Source of the DNA: Phycisphaerales bacterium Planc_01
Lineage (GTDB): Bacteria; Planctomycetota; Phycisphaerae; Sedimentisphaerales; Anaerobacaceae
Assembly (NCBI GenBank): GCA_001603075.1
Contig: LVBB01000014.1
Coordinates: forward strand, 116,147 to 180,146
DNA length: 64,000 nucleotides
Direction of reading: 5' to 3'
The stretch's first letter is position 1; every line of letters begins with the position of its first letter. Position numbers and translations under genes: made by a program. The notes below the pieces were generated by a model, which saw only the letters and a program-made list of their open reading frames with translations, made no database searches and had not been told where the DNA came from. Positions 8,940 to 17,765 of the stretch are shown one piece after another.

Positions 8940-10376
8940 ATGACAAAAATAACGAAGAAAACCGGAAAGAAACGGGCAGCACGAAGCTCTTCAAAAGTCG
9001 TCTCAATCAAAACCAAGAAGCCTTTCAGCAACTACAGGCAGGCCACGGCCTACCTCTTTGAGAAGACCGACTACGAAAAAGAGGAGCACGTACGCTATAA
9101 CGTAACGACCTTCAGCCTCGATCGGATGCGAAACCTGTTGTCTCTGCTGGGTGATCCCCATGCGAAGATCAACACCGTCCATATCGCCGGTACGAAGGGC
9201 AAGGGCTCGACCGCCACGATGCTGGCGAAGATGCTCGAATCCAACGGCTACACCGTCGGGCTGTATACCTCTCCGCATCTGGTTCACCTGCACGAACGCA
9301 TCGTGGTGAATTCGCAGATGATTAGCGAAGCCGAGATGCTCGGGCTGATGAACCGCATCTATGCCCCTGTCGAGAAGCTGTCCAAGGACGATCCGCCCAC
9401 GTTTTTCGAAATCATGACCGCCCTGGCGTTCATGCACTTCGCCGACCGAAAGATCGACATCGGCGTCATCGAAACAGGGCTTGGCGGCCGCCTGGACAGC
9501 ACCAACGTCATCCTGCCCAAGGTGGTGGGGATCACCAGCCTGAGCATTGACCACAAGCTCCAGCTCGGCGATACGATCGATCAGATCGCGCTGGAGAAGG
9601 CGGGCGTCTTCAAGAAAGGCGTCCCGGCCATCACCGTGCAGCAGGAGCCGACGGCCATGAGCGTGCTGAAGGAGCAGGCCATCGCGGTGAAGGCCCCATT
9701 GAGCGTTACGGGCAGCAGCGACATCGACTTCTCGTATCGGTTCGAAACATCGCGCGAACACGGTCCGCACACGCGGATCTGCCTGACGACACCCACCAGC
9801 AGGTTCGAGCACATTCGCGTGCCACTGCACGGGAAGCACCAGGCGATCAATTGCGGGCTGGCGCTGGCCCTGCTGGACCAGCTCAAGTCCTCCGGATACG
9901 AGATCGACATCGAGAAAGCGGCGGCCGGCCTGCATGGGGTCACACTGCCCGGTCGGATGGAGATGGTCTGTGAAGATCCACGCATCATGATCGACGGGGC
10001 CCACAACGCCGCCAGCGTGCGAGCGCTGATCCACGCCATCGGCCAGAACATCCCCTACGACTCGATGGTCGTGATCTTCGGCTGCAATGCCGACAAGGAC
10101 ATTCCCGGCATGCTCACCGAGCTCCAGTACGGCGCCGACAAGGTCATCTTCACACGCAGCAGTTCGATGAAGGCGGTTTCGCCGCAGGATCTGGCGGACA
10201 TGTACACCGACATCTGCGGCAAGATGTGCCAGACCTCCAGCAGCCTGGGCGAGGCCCTGCAACTGGCGCGCAGCGCGGTCGGGCGCGAAGACCTGATCCT
10301 GATCACCGGCAGCTTCTACCTCATCGGACAGGCCAAGGTGCGTTTTCAGCCGAATGTCACTCTGGCCGCCTCCTGA
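8940..10376 (+). CDS. folC: Folylpolyglutamate/dihydrofolate synthase
   Basis: The 478-aa protein belongs to the Mur-ligase-like FolC family, which adds glutamate to dihydropteroate and folates using ATP. The ATP-binding loop GTKGKGS lies at about residues 84-90, followed by YTSPHLVHLHERI, ETGLGGRLDSTN and SLSIDHKLQLGDT. The C-terminal domain has LPGRMEM and IDGAHNAASV. A strongly basic N-terminal extension of about 25 residues (rich in KK and RR) precedes the domain and is unusual for FolC; it does not look like a signal peptide. The gene is monocistronic by context, with its own promoter and a possible stem-loop after it. Confidence 0.93.
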   Translation: MTKITKKTGKKRAARSSSKVVSIKTKKPFSNYRQATAYLFEKTDYEKEEHVRYNVTTFSLDRMRNLLSLLGDPHAKINTVHIAGTKGKGSTATMLAKMLESNGYTVGLYTSPHLVHLHERIVVNSQMISEAEMLGLMNRIYAPVEKLSKDDPPTFFEIMTALAFMHFADRKIDIGVIETGLGGRLDSTNVILPKVVGITSLSIDHKLQLGDTIDQIALEKAGVFKKGVPAITVQQEPTAMSVLKEQAIAVKAPLSVTGSSDIDFSYRFETSREHGPHTRICLTTPTSRFEHIRVPLHGKHQAINCGLALALLDQLKSSGYEIDIEKAAAGLHGVTLPGRMEMVCEDPRIMIDGAHNAASVRALIHAIGQNIPYDSMVVIFGCNADKDIPGMLTELQYGADKVIFTRSSSMKAVSPQDLADMYTDICGKMCQTSSSLGEALQLARSAVGREDLILITGSFYLIGQAKVRFQPNVTLAAS

Positions 10377-10390
10377 AGACCGCCGAACCG

Positions 10391-10431
10391 TCGAGTTTAG
10401 CCTTGACGGTCCTTCTCCATGCCTTTTTAAT
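10391..10431 (+). promoter_or_regulatory. Promoter of the rhamnose gene cluster
   Basis: TTGACG (10403-10408), a 17-nt spacer and TTTAAT (10426-10431) predict a start near 10438 and a leader of about 160 nt before rhaB. The stem ACCGTC/GACGGT (about 10389-10409) overlaps the -35 box and could terminate folC transcription or bind a regulator. No regulator gene lies in the cluster. Confidence 0.6.
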
Positions 10432-10598
10432 CTCTGTCTTGAGTCGTCGCCGGTGGCATAACACCTGAAAAGACGCCACACGCCGGATTCGTCGGGGGCA
10501 AAGACAGACGCTTCGACCCATCGGACGACCTGGCACATGGTGCAGGGCCCTGCCCGGCATGCGGAACGATGGATACATCACAGGATTGGGAGTCGGAG

Positions 10599-12071
10599 AT
10601 GTCAGAGACCGCAAGCTACATTGCCGTAGACCTCGGGGCCGAGAGCGGGCGCGTCATGCTGGGTACGATTGCGGGCGGGAAACTACATCTTGAAGAGCTG
10701 CATCGCTTCAGTAACGGGCCCGTGGAGACCGACGGCTCGCTGCGATGGGACTTCGACCGACTGCTCAAAGAGGTCAAGACGGGCATCGGTTTGGCCACCA
10801 GGAAAGCCGAGGGAACACCGCTCGGTATCGGCGTGGACACGTGGGGGGTGGACTTCGGCCTGATCGGCGACGACGGCCGGCTCCTCGAAGCCCCCTACCA
10901 CTACCGCGACAGCCGGACCAACGGGATGATGGAGAAGGCCTTCGCGCGGATGCCCAAGCGGGATATCTACCGGAACACCGGCATTCAGTTCATGCAGTTG
11001 AACTCGCTCTACCAGGTCCTGGCCATGCGGCTGGCCGATTCGGCGGCGCTCGCCAAGACCAGCAAGCTGATCTTCATGGCCGACCTGCTGAGCTATTTCC
11101 TCTGCGGCAAGGCCTTCGGCGAGTACACGCTGGCCAGCACCTCGCAGATGATGGACATGGCGACCGGACGATGGTCCAAGGCGATCTTCGAGATGCTCCG
11201 CCTGCCCATCGAGATCATGCCCGAGATCGTCATGCCCGGGACGGTGGTCGGGCCGCTGACCGACGACGTGGCCCGCGAGATCGGCTGCCCGAAGATCCCG
11301 GTCATCGCGGTCGGCTCACACGACACGGCCTCGGCGGTGCTCGGCGTGCCGGGCTCCGGTCGCAACTGGGCGTATCTCTCGTCGGGCACATGGAGTCTGA
11401 TGGGAGTCGAGATTCCCAAGGCGATCATCAACGAGAAGACATTCGACTACGGGTTCACCAACGAGGGCGGCGTGCAGAACACGATCCGCCTGCTGAAGAA
11501 CATCATGGGGCTCTGGCTGGTCCAGGAGTGCAAGCGGCAATGGCAGCGCGAGGGCCAGGACCTCTCCTATGGCGAGCTGACCGACCTGGCCTCGAAGGCC
11601 AGGCCCTTCTTTGGGATCATCGACTGCGATTGCAGCGACTTCCTGTCGCCGGGCGACATGCCGACCCGGATCAACAATCACCTGGCGCAGACCGGCCAGC
11701 CAACCACTGCCGACAAAGGACAGATGATCCGACTGATTCTCGAAAGCCTGGCTCTGAAGTACCGACGCACACTCGAAGCCATCGAGGACGTCACGGGCGA
11801 TCCCATCGACGCGCTCCACATCGTTGGCGGTGGGATCCAGAACGAACTGCTGTGTCAGTTCGCGGCCGATGCCACGGGCAAGCGAGTCGTCGCCGGGCCG
11901 ATCGAGGCGACCGCCAGCGGCAACATCCTGATGCAGGCCGTCGCGACGGGCCACCTCAAGGGCATCAATGAAGCGAGGGCCATCGTTCGTCATTCCTTCG
12001 ATCTGAAAGAGTACCGGCCGCAGGACACGCCGGCATGGACGCAGAGATACGAGCGATTTACGAAACGTTGA
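10599..12071 (+). CDS. rhaB: Rhamnulokinase
   Basis: This 490-aa FGGY-family sugar kinase phosphorylates L-rhamnulose at O-1. It has the N-terminal phosphate loop VDLGAESGRV, the GVDTWGVDFGLI and HYRDSRT stretches, the SHDTASAV and YLSSGTWSLMGVE motifs, and the C-terminal ATP-site motif IVGGGIQNELLCQFAADATG. These are typical of RhaB rather than xylulokinase or glycerol kinase. The ATG at 10599 is used because GGGAG lies 6 nt upstream; an earlier in-frame ATG at 10569 has none. It is the first gene of a long co-directional cluster with rhaA and a rhamnulose-phosphate aldolase, which supports the substrate call. Confidence 0.95.
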   Translation: MSETASYIAVDLGAESGRVMLGTIAGGKLHLEELHRFSNGPVETDGSLRWDFDRLLKEVKTGIGLATRKAEGTPLGIGVDTWGVDFGLIGDDGRLLEAPYHYRDSRTNGMMEKAFARMPKRDIYRNTGIQFMQLNSLYQVLAMRLADSAALAKTSKLIFMADLLSYFLCGKAFGEYTLASTSQMMDMATGRWSKAIFEMLRLPIEIMPEIVMPGTVVGPLTDDVAREIGCPKIPVIAVGSHDTASAVLGVPGSGRNWAYLSSGTWSLMGVEIPKAIINEKTFDYGFTNEGGVQNTIRLLKNIMGLWLVQECKRQWQREGQDLSYGELTDLASKARPFFGIIDCDCSDFLSPGDMPTRINNHLAQTGQPTTADKGQMIRLILESLALKYRRTLEAIEDVTGDPIDALHIVGGGIQNELLCQFAADATGKRVVAGPIEATASGNILMQAVATGHLKGINEARAIVRHSFDLKEYRPQDTPAWTQRYERFTKR

Positions 12072-12081
12072 CGCCGCCGAC

Positions 12082-13431
12082 ATGGCGTCCCAAGGAGAGA
12101 ACCACTTGATCGAGTCACTCGAACAGCAACTGGACAGTTTCGATCTGGCCGAGCGCCAACGGGCGCTGGCGGCCTTGTGCGACAGGATCGAATCGGGTCA
12201 CCTGGAACTGCCGGAACCGGGCGAGTTCGTGAATCTGCATTGCCACACCTTCTTCTCGTACAACACATACGGCTATTCGCCCACGAAATTCGCCTGGCTG
12301 GCCCGCAAGGCCGGTCTGGCGGTAGCCGGAACGGTTGATTTCGACGTCCTCGACGCCCTCGATGAATTCCGGCAGGCGCGAGGCCGGCTTGGCCTCAGAG
12401 GCTGCTCGGGCCTGGAGACGCGGGTCTACGTGCCGGAGTTCTCCACGCGCGTCATCAACTCGCCGGGTGAGCCGGGCATCTCGTACCACATGGGCGTCGG
12501 GTTCCCCAGCGCCAAGGTACCGGCATCCGAGAGAGATTTCCTCAAGGGTCTCAAGGACACCGCGCAGAAGAGGAACCGCGATCTGATGGCGCGGGTGAAC
12601 GCGCATCTGTGCCCGGTCGAACTGGACTACGAGCGTGACGTGCGGCCACTGACGCCGGCCGGCAATGCCACGGAACGGCATATGTGCCTGGCCTACGCCC
12701 GCAAGGCGGCTGCACACTTCGGTAGCGACAAAACCCTCGCCGAATTCTGGGCCGAGAAGCTGGGCGTCGGCGCCGAGACCCTGGACCTGCCCGAGGGCCG
12801 CAACCTGCTGAACACCATCCGTGCCAAGACGATGAAGCGAGGCGGAGTCGGCTACGTCCAGCCGGACACCGGCTCGTTCCCCCTGATGGCCGAGACGAAC
12901 CGGTTCATCCTCGCCTGTGGCGGAATGCCCACCCACACGTGGCTCGACGGCACCAGCGACGGCGAACGGGACATCGAGGAACTGCTCGACGTGGCCATGA
13001 GCACCGGCGCCGTCGCAATCAACGTGATCCCCGATCGCAACTACACACCCGGACGACAGGACGAGAAGGTCAAGAACCTCTACGAGGTGATCGAGATCGC
13101 CCAGCGACGCCACCTCGTCGTCGTCGGAGGCACCGAGATGAACAGCCCGGGCCAGAAGTTCGTCGACGATTTCGCCACGAGCGAACTGGCCCCCCTGCTG
13201 CCGGTGTTTCTGAAAGGGGCGTGCATCGTGTACGCTCACTCGGTCTTGCAGCAACAATGCGGTCTGGGCTACACCAGCGAGTGGGCCCGCCAGCGATTTG
13301 AGGACCGAGCAGCGCGCAACGATTTCTTCGCGACGTTCGGCCGGTCGATGCAGCCGGATCAGGAGACGAACCTGGCCGGACTCAGCGAGAGAGCCACGCC
13401 CGAAGAGGTCCTCCGTCAGGTTGGAAAATGA
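12082..13431 (+). CDS. PHP-domain metal-dependent hydrolase-like protein in the rha cluster
   Basis: The protein has 449 aa. The N-terminal region shows a PHP-like metal site with FVNLHCHTFFSYN, AGTVDFDVLD and later GMPTHTW, NVIPDRNY and VVGGTEMNSPG. PHP domains typically act as metal-dependent phosphoesterases. The exact substrate is unknown; its place directly after rhaB suggests a role in rhamnose or related sugar-phosphate metabolism. The ATG at 12082 has no ribosome site, whereas an in-frame TTG at 12106 has AAGGAG at good spacing and may be the true start. It is cytoplasmic, with no signal peptide. The spacing to rhaB is only 10 bp. Confidence 0.8.
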   Translation: MASQGENHLIESLEQQLDSFDLAERQRALAALCDRIESGHLELPEPGEFVNLHCHTFFSYNTYGYSPTKFAWLARKAGLAVAGTVDFDVLDALDEFRQARGRLGLRGCSGLETRVYVPEFSTRVINSPGEPGISYHMGVGFPSAKVPASERDFLKGLKDTAQKRNRDLMARVNAHLCPVELDYERDVRPLTPAGNATERHMCLAYARKAAAHFGSDKTLAEFWAEKLGVGAETLDLPEGRNLLNTIRAKTMKRGGVGYVQPDTGSFPLMAETNRFILACGGMPTHTWLDGTSDGERDIEELLDVAMSTGAVAINVIPDRNYTPGRQDEKVKNLYEVIEIAQRRHLVVVGGTEMNSPGQKFVDDFATSELAPLLPVFLKGACIVYAHSVLQQQCGLGYTSEWARQRFEDRAARNDFFATFGRSMQPDQETNLAGLSERATPEEVLRQVGK

Positions 13432-13542
13432 AGAACCGTCAAACGCCGTCCGGCTCCGAGAATCCGTGCTGTGAGACGACGCAATGAATCGCCGAACACC
13501 TGTCTTTGATGTGCAACCAGCACAGAAACGAAGGCTTCGACC

Positions 13543-15207
13543 ATGACGAATATCCCCGCATCACAATGGGCCGTGCAACTGGTGGGCCCCGATCAGCTTG
13601 TCCTCAATCCATCCAAAGAAGTCTTCCGCCCGGGCCCGCGCCAGATCCTGGCAAAGGTCGAGGTCGTTGGGCTGTGCTTCTCCGACCTGAAGCTGCTCAA
13701 GCAGTTCACCGGCCACGTCCGCAAGGGTCCGGTCGTCTCCGGTATCGAGCCCGATGCCCTGGGACAAATCCCCAGCTACGTTCCGAACGAGGAGCCGACG
13801 GTGCCGGGTCACGAGACCGTCGTTCGCATCGTCGCGGTGGGCCCCGGCGTCACGAGACACAAGCCCGGCGAACGGTATCTCGTGCAGACGGACTATCGCT
13901 GGCTGCGCACCGCCAGTTCAAATGCGGCTTTCGGCTACAACTTCGAGGGCGCCCTGCAAGAGTATGTCCTGATGGACGAGCGGGCGATCACCAGTCCCGA
14001 CGGCGAATCCATGCTGATTCCGGCCGGCGAGGACCGGTCGGGCTCGGCGATCGCCCTGGTCGAGCCCTGGGCCTGCGTCGAGGACGCCTATGCCTCGCAG
14101 GAGCGCACGACGCTGAAGGCGGGCGGCCAGATGTTGATCGTCGTGGAAACCGACCTGCCGGAAGGCCGGCTCGGCAATCTGTTCAAACGCTACGGCACGC
14201 CGGCGCAGATCACGTGGGTCTCGAAGTCGGGTCCCCCGGCCAACCTGCCGGCGCCGGTGGTTCGGGCGCGCGAGCATGACGACGTGGACGATGCCGCCTT
14301 CGATGACGTGGTCTATTTCGGATCGAACGCCGGGACGGTGGAAGAGCTGTTCGCCAAGGTCGCGGCGCATGGGATCCTGAACATCGTGCTCTGCGGCGAT
14401 CGCTTCAGCCGGCCCGTTGTCACGATGGTCGGTCGGGTCCATTACGGCGGAATTCGCATCGTCGGAACCACCGACACCGACCCGGTCGGATCGATGAAGA
14501 CCATCCCCAGGACCGGCGAGATCCGCCACGGCGACAAGATCAACGTCGTCGGGGCCGGTGGACCGATGGGAATGATGCACGTCATCCGCAACCTGTGCCA
14601 GGGGGTCGAGGGCGTCAGCGTCTACGCGGGCGACGTCGACGACAACCGACTGGCGATGCTGACGAAGATCGCCCGGCCGCTGGCCGAGAGCAATGGTCTC
14701 GAATACATCACATACAACGCCAAGCAGCCCCCGAGCGACACGGAGTTCGGCTATTCGGTCCTGATGGCGCCGATCCCGGAACTGGTGGCCTCCGCCGTGC
14801 AGGACGCCGCACTGCATGGGATCATCAACATCTTTGCCGGCATCCCGGCCACGGTCACAGGCAAGATCGACATGAACGCCTATATCGAGAAGCGCCTGTA
14901 CTTCATCGGGACCAGCGGGTCAACGCTCGACGATATGAAACGGATGCTGGCCAAGGTCGAATCCAACCGGCTCGACACGAACGTCAGCGTCGCGGCCGTT
15001 TCCGGGCTGGCAGGCGCACTCGACGGGATTCGGGCCGTGGAGGATCGCTCGATCCCCGGCAAGATCGTCGTTTATCCGGCATGCAGAGATCTTCCGCTGC
15101 TCCGGCTCGAAGAGCTTGGGGCCAGACTGCCGGACGTCGCGGCCTGCCTGAAGGACGGACTCTGGACGCGTGAAGCGGAGAAGAAGCTGCTCGAAACGTG
15201 CGTCTGA
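13543..15207 (+). CDS. Atypical zinc-type (MDR) dehydrogenase
   Basis: The 554-aa protein is far longer than usual medium-chain dehydrogenases (about 350 aa). The catalytic domain has GLCFSDLKLLKQ (Cys as probable zinc ligand) and VPGHETVVRIVAVG. A Rossmann motif, VVGAGGPMGMMHV, lies near residues 344-356. An additional segment of about 150 residues (from AGGQMLIVVETDLPEG) sits between the two, giving a second Rossmann-like region. It resembles the sorbose/tagatose-phosphate reductase branch of MDR enzymes, but the substrate is uncertain. Within the rhamnose cluster a role in sugar or lactaldehyde redox chemistry is plausible. It lies 111 bp after the PHP gene and overlaps the following gene's upstream frame. 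Confidence 0.8.
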   Translation: MTNIPASQWAVQLVGPDQLVLNPSKEVFRPGPRQILAKVEVVGLCFSDLKLLKQFTGHVRKGPVVSGIEPDALGQIPSYVPNEEPTVPGHETVVRIVAVGPGVTRHKPGERYLVQTDYRWLRTASSNAAFGYNFEGALQEYVLMDERAITSPDGESMLIPAGEDRSGSAIALVEPWACVEDAYASQERTTLKAGGQMLIVVETDLPEGRLGNLFKRYGTPAQITWVSKSGPPANLPAPVVRAREHDDVDDAAFDDVVYFGSNAGTVEELFAKVAAHGILNIVLCGDRFSRPVVTMVGRVHYGGIRIVGTTDTDPVGSMKTIPRTGEIRHGDKINVVGAGGPMGMMHVIRNLCQGVEGVSVYAGDVDDNRLAMLTKIARPLAESNGLEYITYNAKQPPSDTEFGYSVLMAPIPELVASAVQDAALHGIINIFAGIPATVTGKIDMNAYIEKRLYFIGTSGSTLDDMKRMLAKVESNRLDTNVSVAAVSGLAGALDGIRAVEDRSIPGKIVVYPACRDLPLLRLEELGARLPDVAACLKDGLWTREAEKKLLETCV

Positions 15208-15227
15208 AAATCAGAGAAGGGAAGAAC

Positions 15228-16430
15228 ATGAGACCAGACAACTACCGATCCACGCGTCAACTCCCTCTTGGTCTGCGCCCCGGCAGGCTCGGCGTCCTGG
15301 CCGGTGGCGCCGCACTGCTGCTCCTGCTGACGGCCGGAGCGTTGCGCGCCGCCGAGACGCCGTTCAGCGGTCTGAACATGAGCCTGAGCAGCCTGCCCAG
15401 GCTGTCCGACGCCAGGACGCGCTCGATCAGTCCGGAGAACTTCACGGGCGAGAAAGGCAAAGGCGGCATGGCCACCGAAGGGACCGGCCAGCACGCCGGG
15501 CGCGAACTCGGTCGAGGCTGGAAGATCTCGCCGTCGGTCAATATTGCGGCCGGCCAGACCTTCACGATGGCCGAGATCAACGGCTCCGGCGCCATTCAGC
15601 ACATCTGGATGACCCCGACGGGCGACAACCGCCTGAACATCCTGCGAATCTACTGGGACGGAGAAGAGACTCCGTCGGTGGAGTGTCCTGCGGGTGATTT
15701 CTTCGCGTGCGGCATGGGCGAATACACCCAGGTGACTTCGCTGGCCGTCTGCGTCAATCCGGGCAGCGGCTTCAACTGCTACTGGATGATGCCCTTCCGC
15801 AAGAGCTGCAAGATCACGATGACCAATCTCGATGAGAAGGGGATGGTCCTGTACTACCAGATCGACTACACCCTGACAGACGTGCCGGACGATATGGCCT
15901 GTTTTCACGCGCAGTTCCGTCGTGTGAACCCGCTGCCGTACAAAGACGTCTACACCCTCATCGACGGCGTCAAGGGTCGAGGCCAGTATGTCGGGACGTA
16001 CATGACATGGGGCTCGAACAGTCCCGGCTGGTGGGGCGAAGGGGAGATCAAGTTCTACATGGACGGTGACGAGGAATTCCCTACGATCTGCGGAACGGGG
16101 ACAGAGGACTATTTCTGTGGCTCTTATGGCTTCATGAGACCGGGCACCCGCGAGTACATGGAGTTCAACACGCCGTACGCGGGCATGCCGCAGGTGATCG
16201 CATCCGACAAGCAGCCGTGGTTCGGCCTCTATCGCTGGCATATCATGGACCCGATCCGTTTCGAGCGGGACCTGAAAGTGACCATGCAGGCCCTCGGCTG
16301 GCAGAGCGAGGGCCGGTATCTGCCGCTGCAGGATGACATCTCCTCGGTGGTCTACTGGTACCAGACCGAGCCGCATGCTCCATTCCCCAGGTTGCCGGCG
16401 AAGAAAGACCTGATCATCGTCAGGCCATAG
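15228..16430 (+). CDS. Secreted glycoside hydrolase family 172 (DUF2961) protein
   Basis: The 400-aa protein has a signal peptide (about residues 1-40 with a long hydrophobic core) from the ATG at 15228, which has GAAGGGAAG upstream. Family features include AINGSG-like IQHIWM, LRIYWDGEE, the acidic CGTGTEDYF motif and the GLYRWHIMDP stretch. GH172 enzymes act on fructofuranose or arabinofuranose linkages in characterised members; substrates in planctomycetes are largely unknown. A probable extracytoplasmic debranching enzyme within the rhamnose cluster would fit use of a complex rhamnose-containing glycan. It is separated from the dehydrogenase stop by 20 bp. Confidence 0.88.
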   Translation: MRPDNYRSTRQLPLGLRPGRLGVLAGGAALLLLLTAGALRAAETPFSGLNMSLSSLPRLSDARTRSISPENFTGEKGKGGMATEGTGQHAGRELGRGWKISPSVNIAAGQTFTMAEINGSGAIQHIWMTPTGDNRLNILRIYWDGEETPSVECPAGDFFACGMGEYTQVTSLAVCVNPGSGFNCYWMMPFRKSCKITMTNLDEKGMVLYYQIDYTLTDVPDDMACFHAQFRRVNPLPYKDVYTLIDGVKGRGQYVGTYMTWGSNSPGWWGEGEIKFYMDGDEEFPTICGTGTEDYFCGSYGFMRPGTREYMEFNTPYAGMPQVIASDKQPWFGLYRWHIMDPIRFERDLKVTMQALGWQSEGRYLPLQDDISSVVYWYQTEPHAPFPRLPAKKDLIIVRP

Positions 16431-16466
16431 CGCGGGCCCCTGCATCTCTTGACCGAAGAGGACGAA

Positions 16467-17732
16467 ATGAGCGATTTGAAGAAGGTCGAACAGGCCTATC
16501 AACTGGCACGCGAACGATACGCCGAGCTTGGTGTCGATACCGACAAGGCGATGGACCGGCTCGGCAAGATCCCGATCTCGCTGCACTGCTGGCAAGGCGA
16601 CGATGTGGGTGGATTCGAGAATCCCGAAACGGGACTCGACGGCGGCCTGGCGGTGACCGGCAACTATCCGGGCAAGGCCCGCACGCCCGACGAGTTGCGG
16701 ACCGACCTGGAGAAGGCCCTGAGTCTGATCCCCGGCAGGCATCGCCTGAACCTGCATGCGATCTACCTTGACGCCAAGGCCACGGTACCACGCAATGAGC
16801 TGGAGCCCGAGCATTTCGCGAGTTGGGTCCAGTGGGCCAAAGCCAACGGCTTGGGCATGGACTTCAACGGAACCTACTTCTCGCACCCCAAGGCCGACAG
16901 CGGATTCACGCTCTCCAGCGCCGATGACGGCATCCGGCGGTTCTGGATCGAACATGGAATCTGCTGCCGCAGAGTCGGAGCCTACATCGGCAAGGAACTG
17001 GGCACCCCCTGCGTGACCAACGTTTGGATCCCCGACGGCTATAAGGACATCCCGGTGGACCGTCTGGCCCCGCGGCAGAGGCTGGCCGACTCGCTCGACC
17101 GGATCTTCGCCGAGAAGATCGACAAGGCGATTCACCTCGACGCTGTCGAATCGAAGCTGTTCGGCATCGGCGCCGAGAGCTACACGGTCGGCTCGCACGA
17201 GTTCTACATGGGCTACGCGACGTCGCGACAGGTCCTGCTGTGCCTGGACGCAGGCCACTATCACCCCACTGAAGTCATCTCCGACAAGATCTCGTCGGTG
17301 CTGACGTTCGTGCCCCAGTTGCTGCTGCACGTCAGCCGTCCGGTGCGATGGGACAGTGACCACGTGGTCATTCTCGACGACGAACTGCGGGCCATCGCAC
17401 AGGAGCTGGTGCGCAGCGGCAGGCTCGACAAGGTGCACATCGGCCTGGACTTCTTCGACGCCAGCATCAATCGGATCGCCGCCTGGGTCATCGGCACGCG
17501 CTGCATGATCAAGGCCCTGCTGATCGCCCTGCTCGAGCCGGCCGACCGGCTGCGCCAGGCCGAGGCGAACGGCGACTTCACAAGCCGCCTGGCCATGCTG
17601 GAGGAACTGAAGACATTGCCCTACGGCGCGGTCTGGGACTGCTATTGTGCCAGATCCGAGGTGCCGGTCGGCCCCGCCTGGCTGGCGGAGGCCAAGACCT
17701 ACGAGAAGAACGTGCTCGCCAAACGAGCGTAG
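16467..17732 (+). CDS. rhaA: L-rhamnose isomerase
   Basis: The 421-aa cytoplasmic enzyme interconverts L-rhamnose and L-rhamnulose with divalent metal. Family stretches include [51 protein letters not shown]-like [17 protein letters not shown] and [17 protein letters not shown]-like [13 protein letters not shown]. The conserved Glu, Asp and His metal ligands are visible in these motifs. The start is set at ATG 16467, which has GAGGA 5 nt upstream; the frame extends 6 codons further to a TTG without support. It lies 36 bp after the GH172 gene and works upstream of RhaB in the pathway. Confidence 0.96.
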   Translation: MSDLKKVEQAYQLARERYAELGVDTDKAMDRLGKIPISLHCWQGDDVGGFENPETGLDGGLAVTGNYPGKARTPDELRTDLEKALSLIPGRHRLNLHAIYLDAKATVPRNELEPEHFASWVQWAKANGLGMDFNGTYFSHPKADSGFTLSSADDGIRRFWIEHGICCRRVGAYIGKELGTPCVTNVWIPDGYKDIPVDRLAPRQRLADSLDRIFAEKIDKAIHLDAVESKLFGIGAESYTVGSHEFYMGYATSRQVLLCLDAGHYHPTEVISDKISSVLTFVPQLLLHVSRPVRWDSDHVVILDDELRAIAQELVRSGRLDKVHIGLDFFDASINRIAAWVIGTRCMIKALLIALLEPADRLRQAEANGDFTSRLAMLEELKTLPYGAVWDCYCARSEVPVGPAWLAEAKTYEKNVLAKRA

Positions 17733-17765
17733 CAGATCACGCACACTGCGGGAAGGGACAGACGC

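Noticed and set aside
15072-17744. Very long minus-strand open frame (890 codons) across the dehydrogenase end, GH172 and rhaA
   Set aside because: It is a GC-codon shadow. The plus strand carries clear, well-spaced rhamnose genes with ribosome sites.
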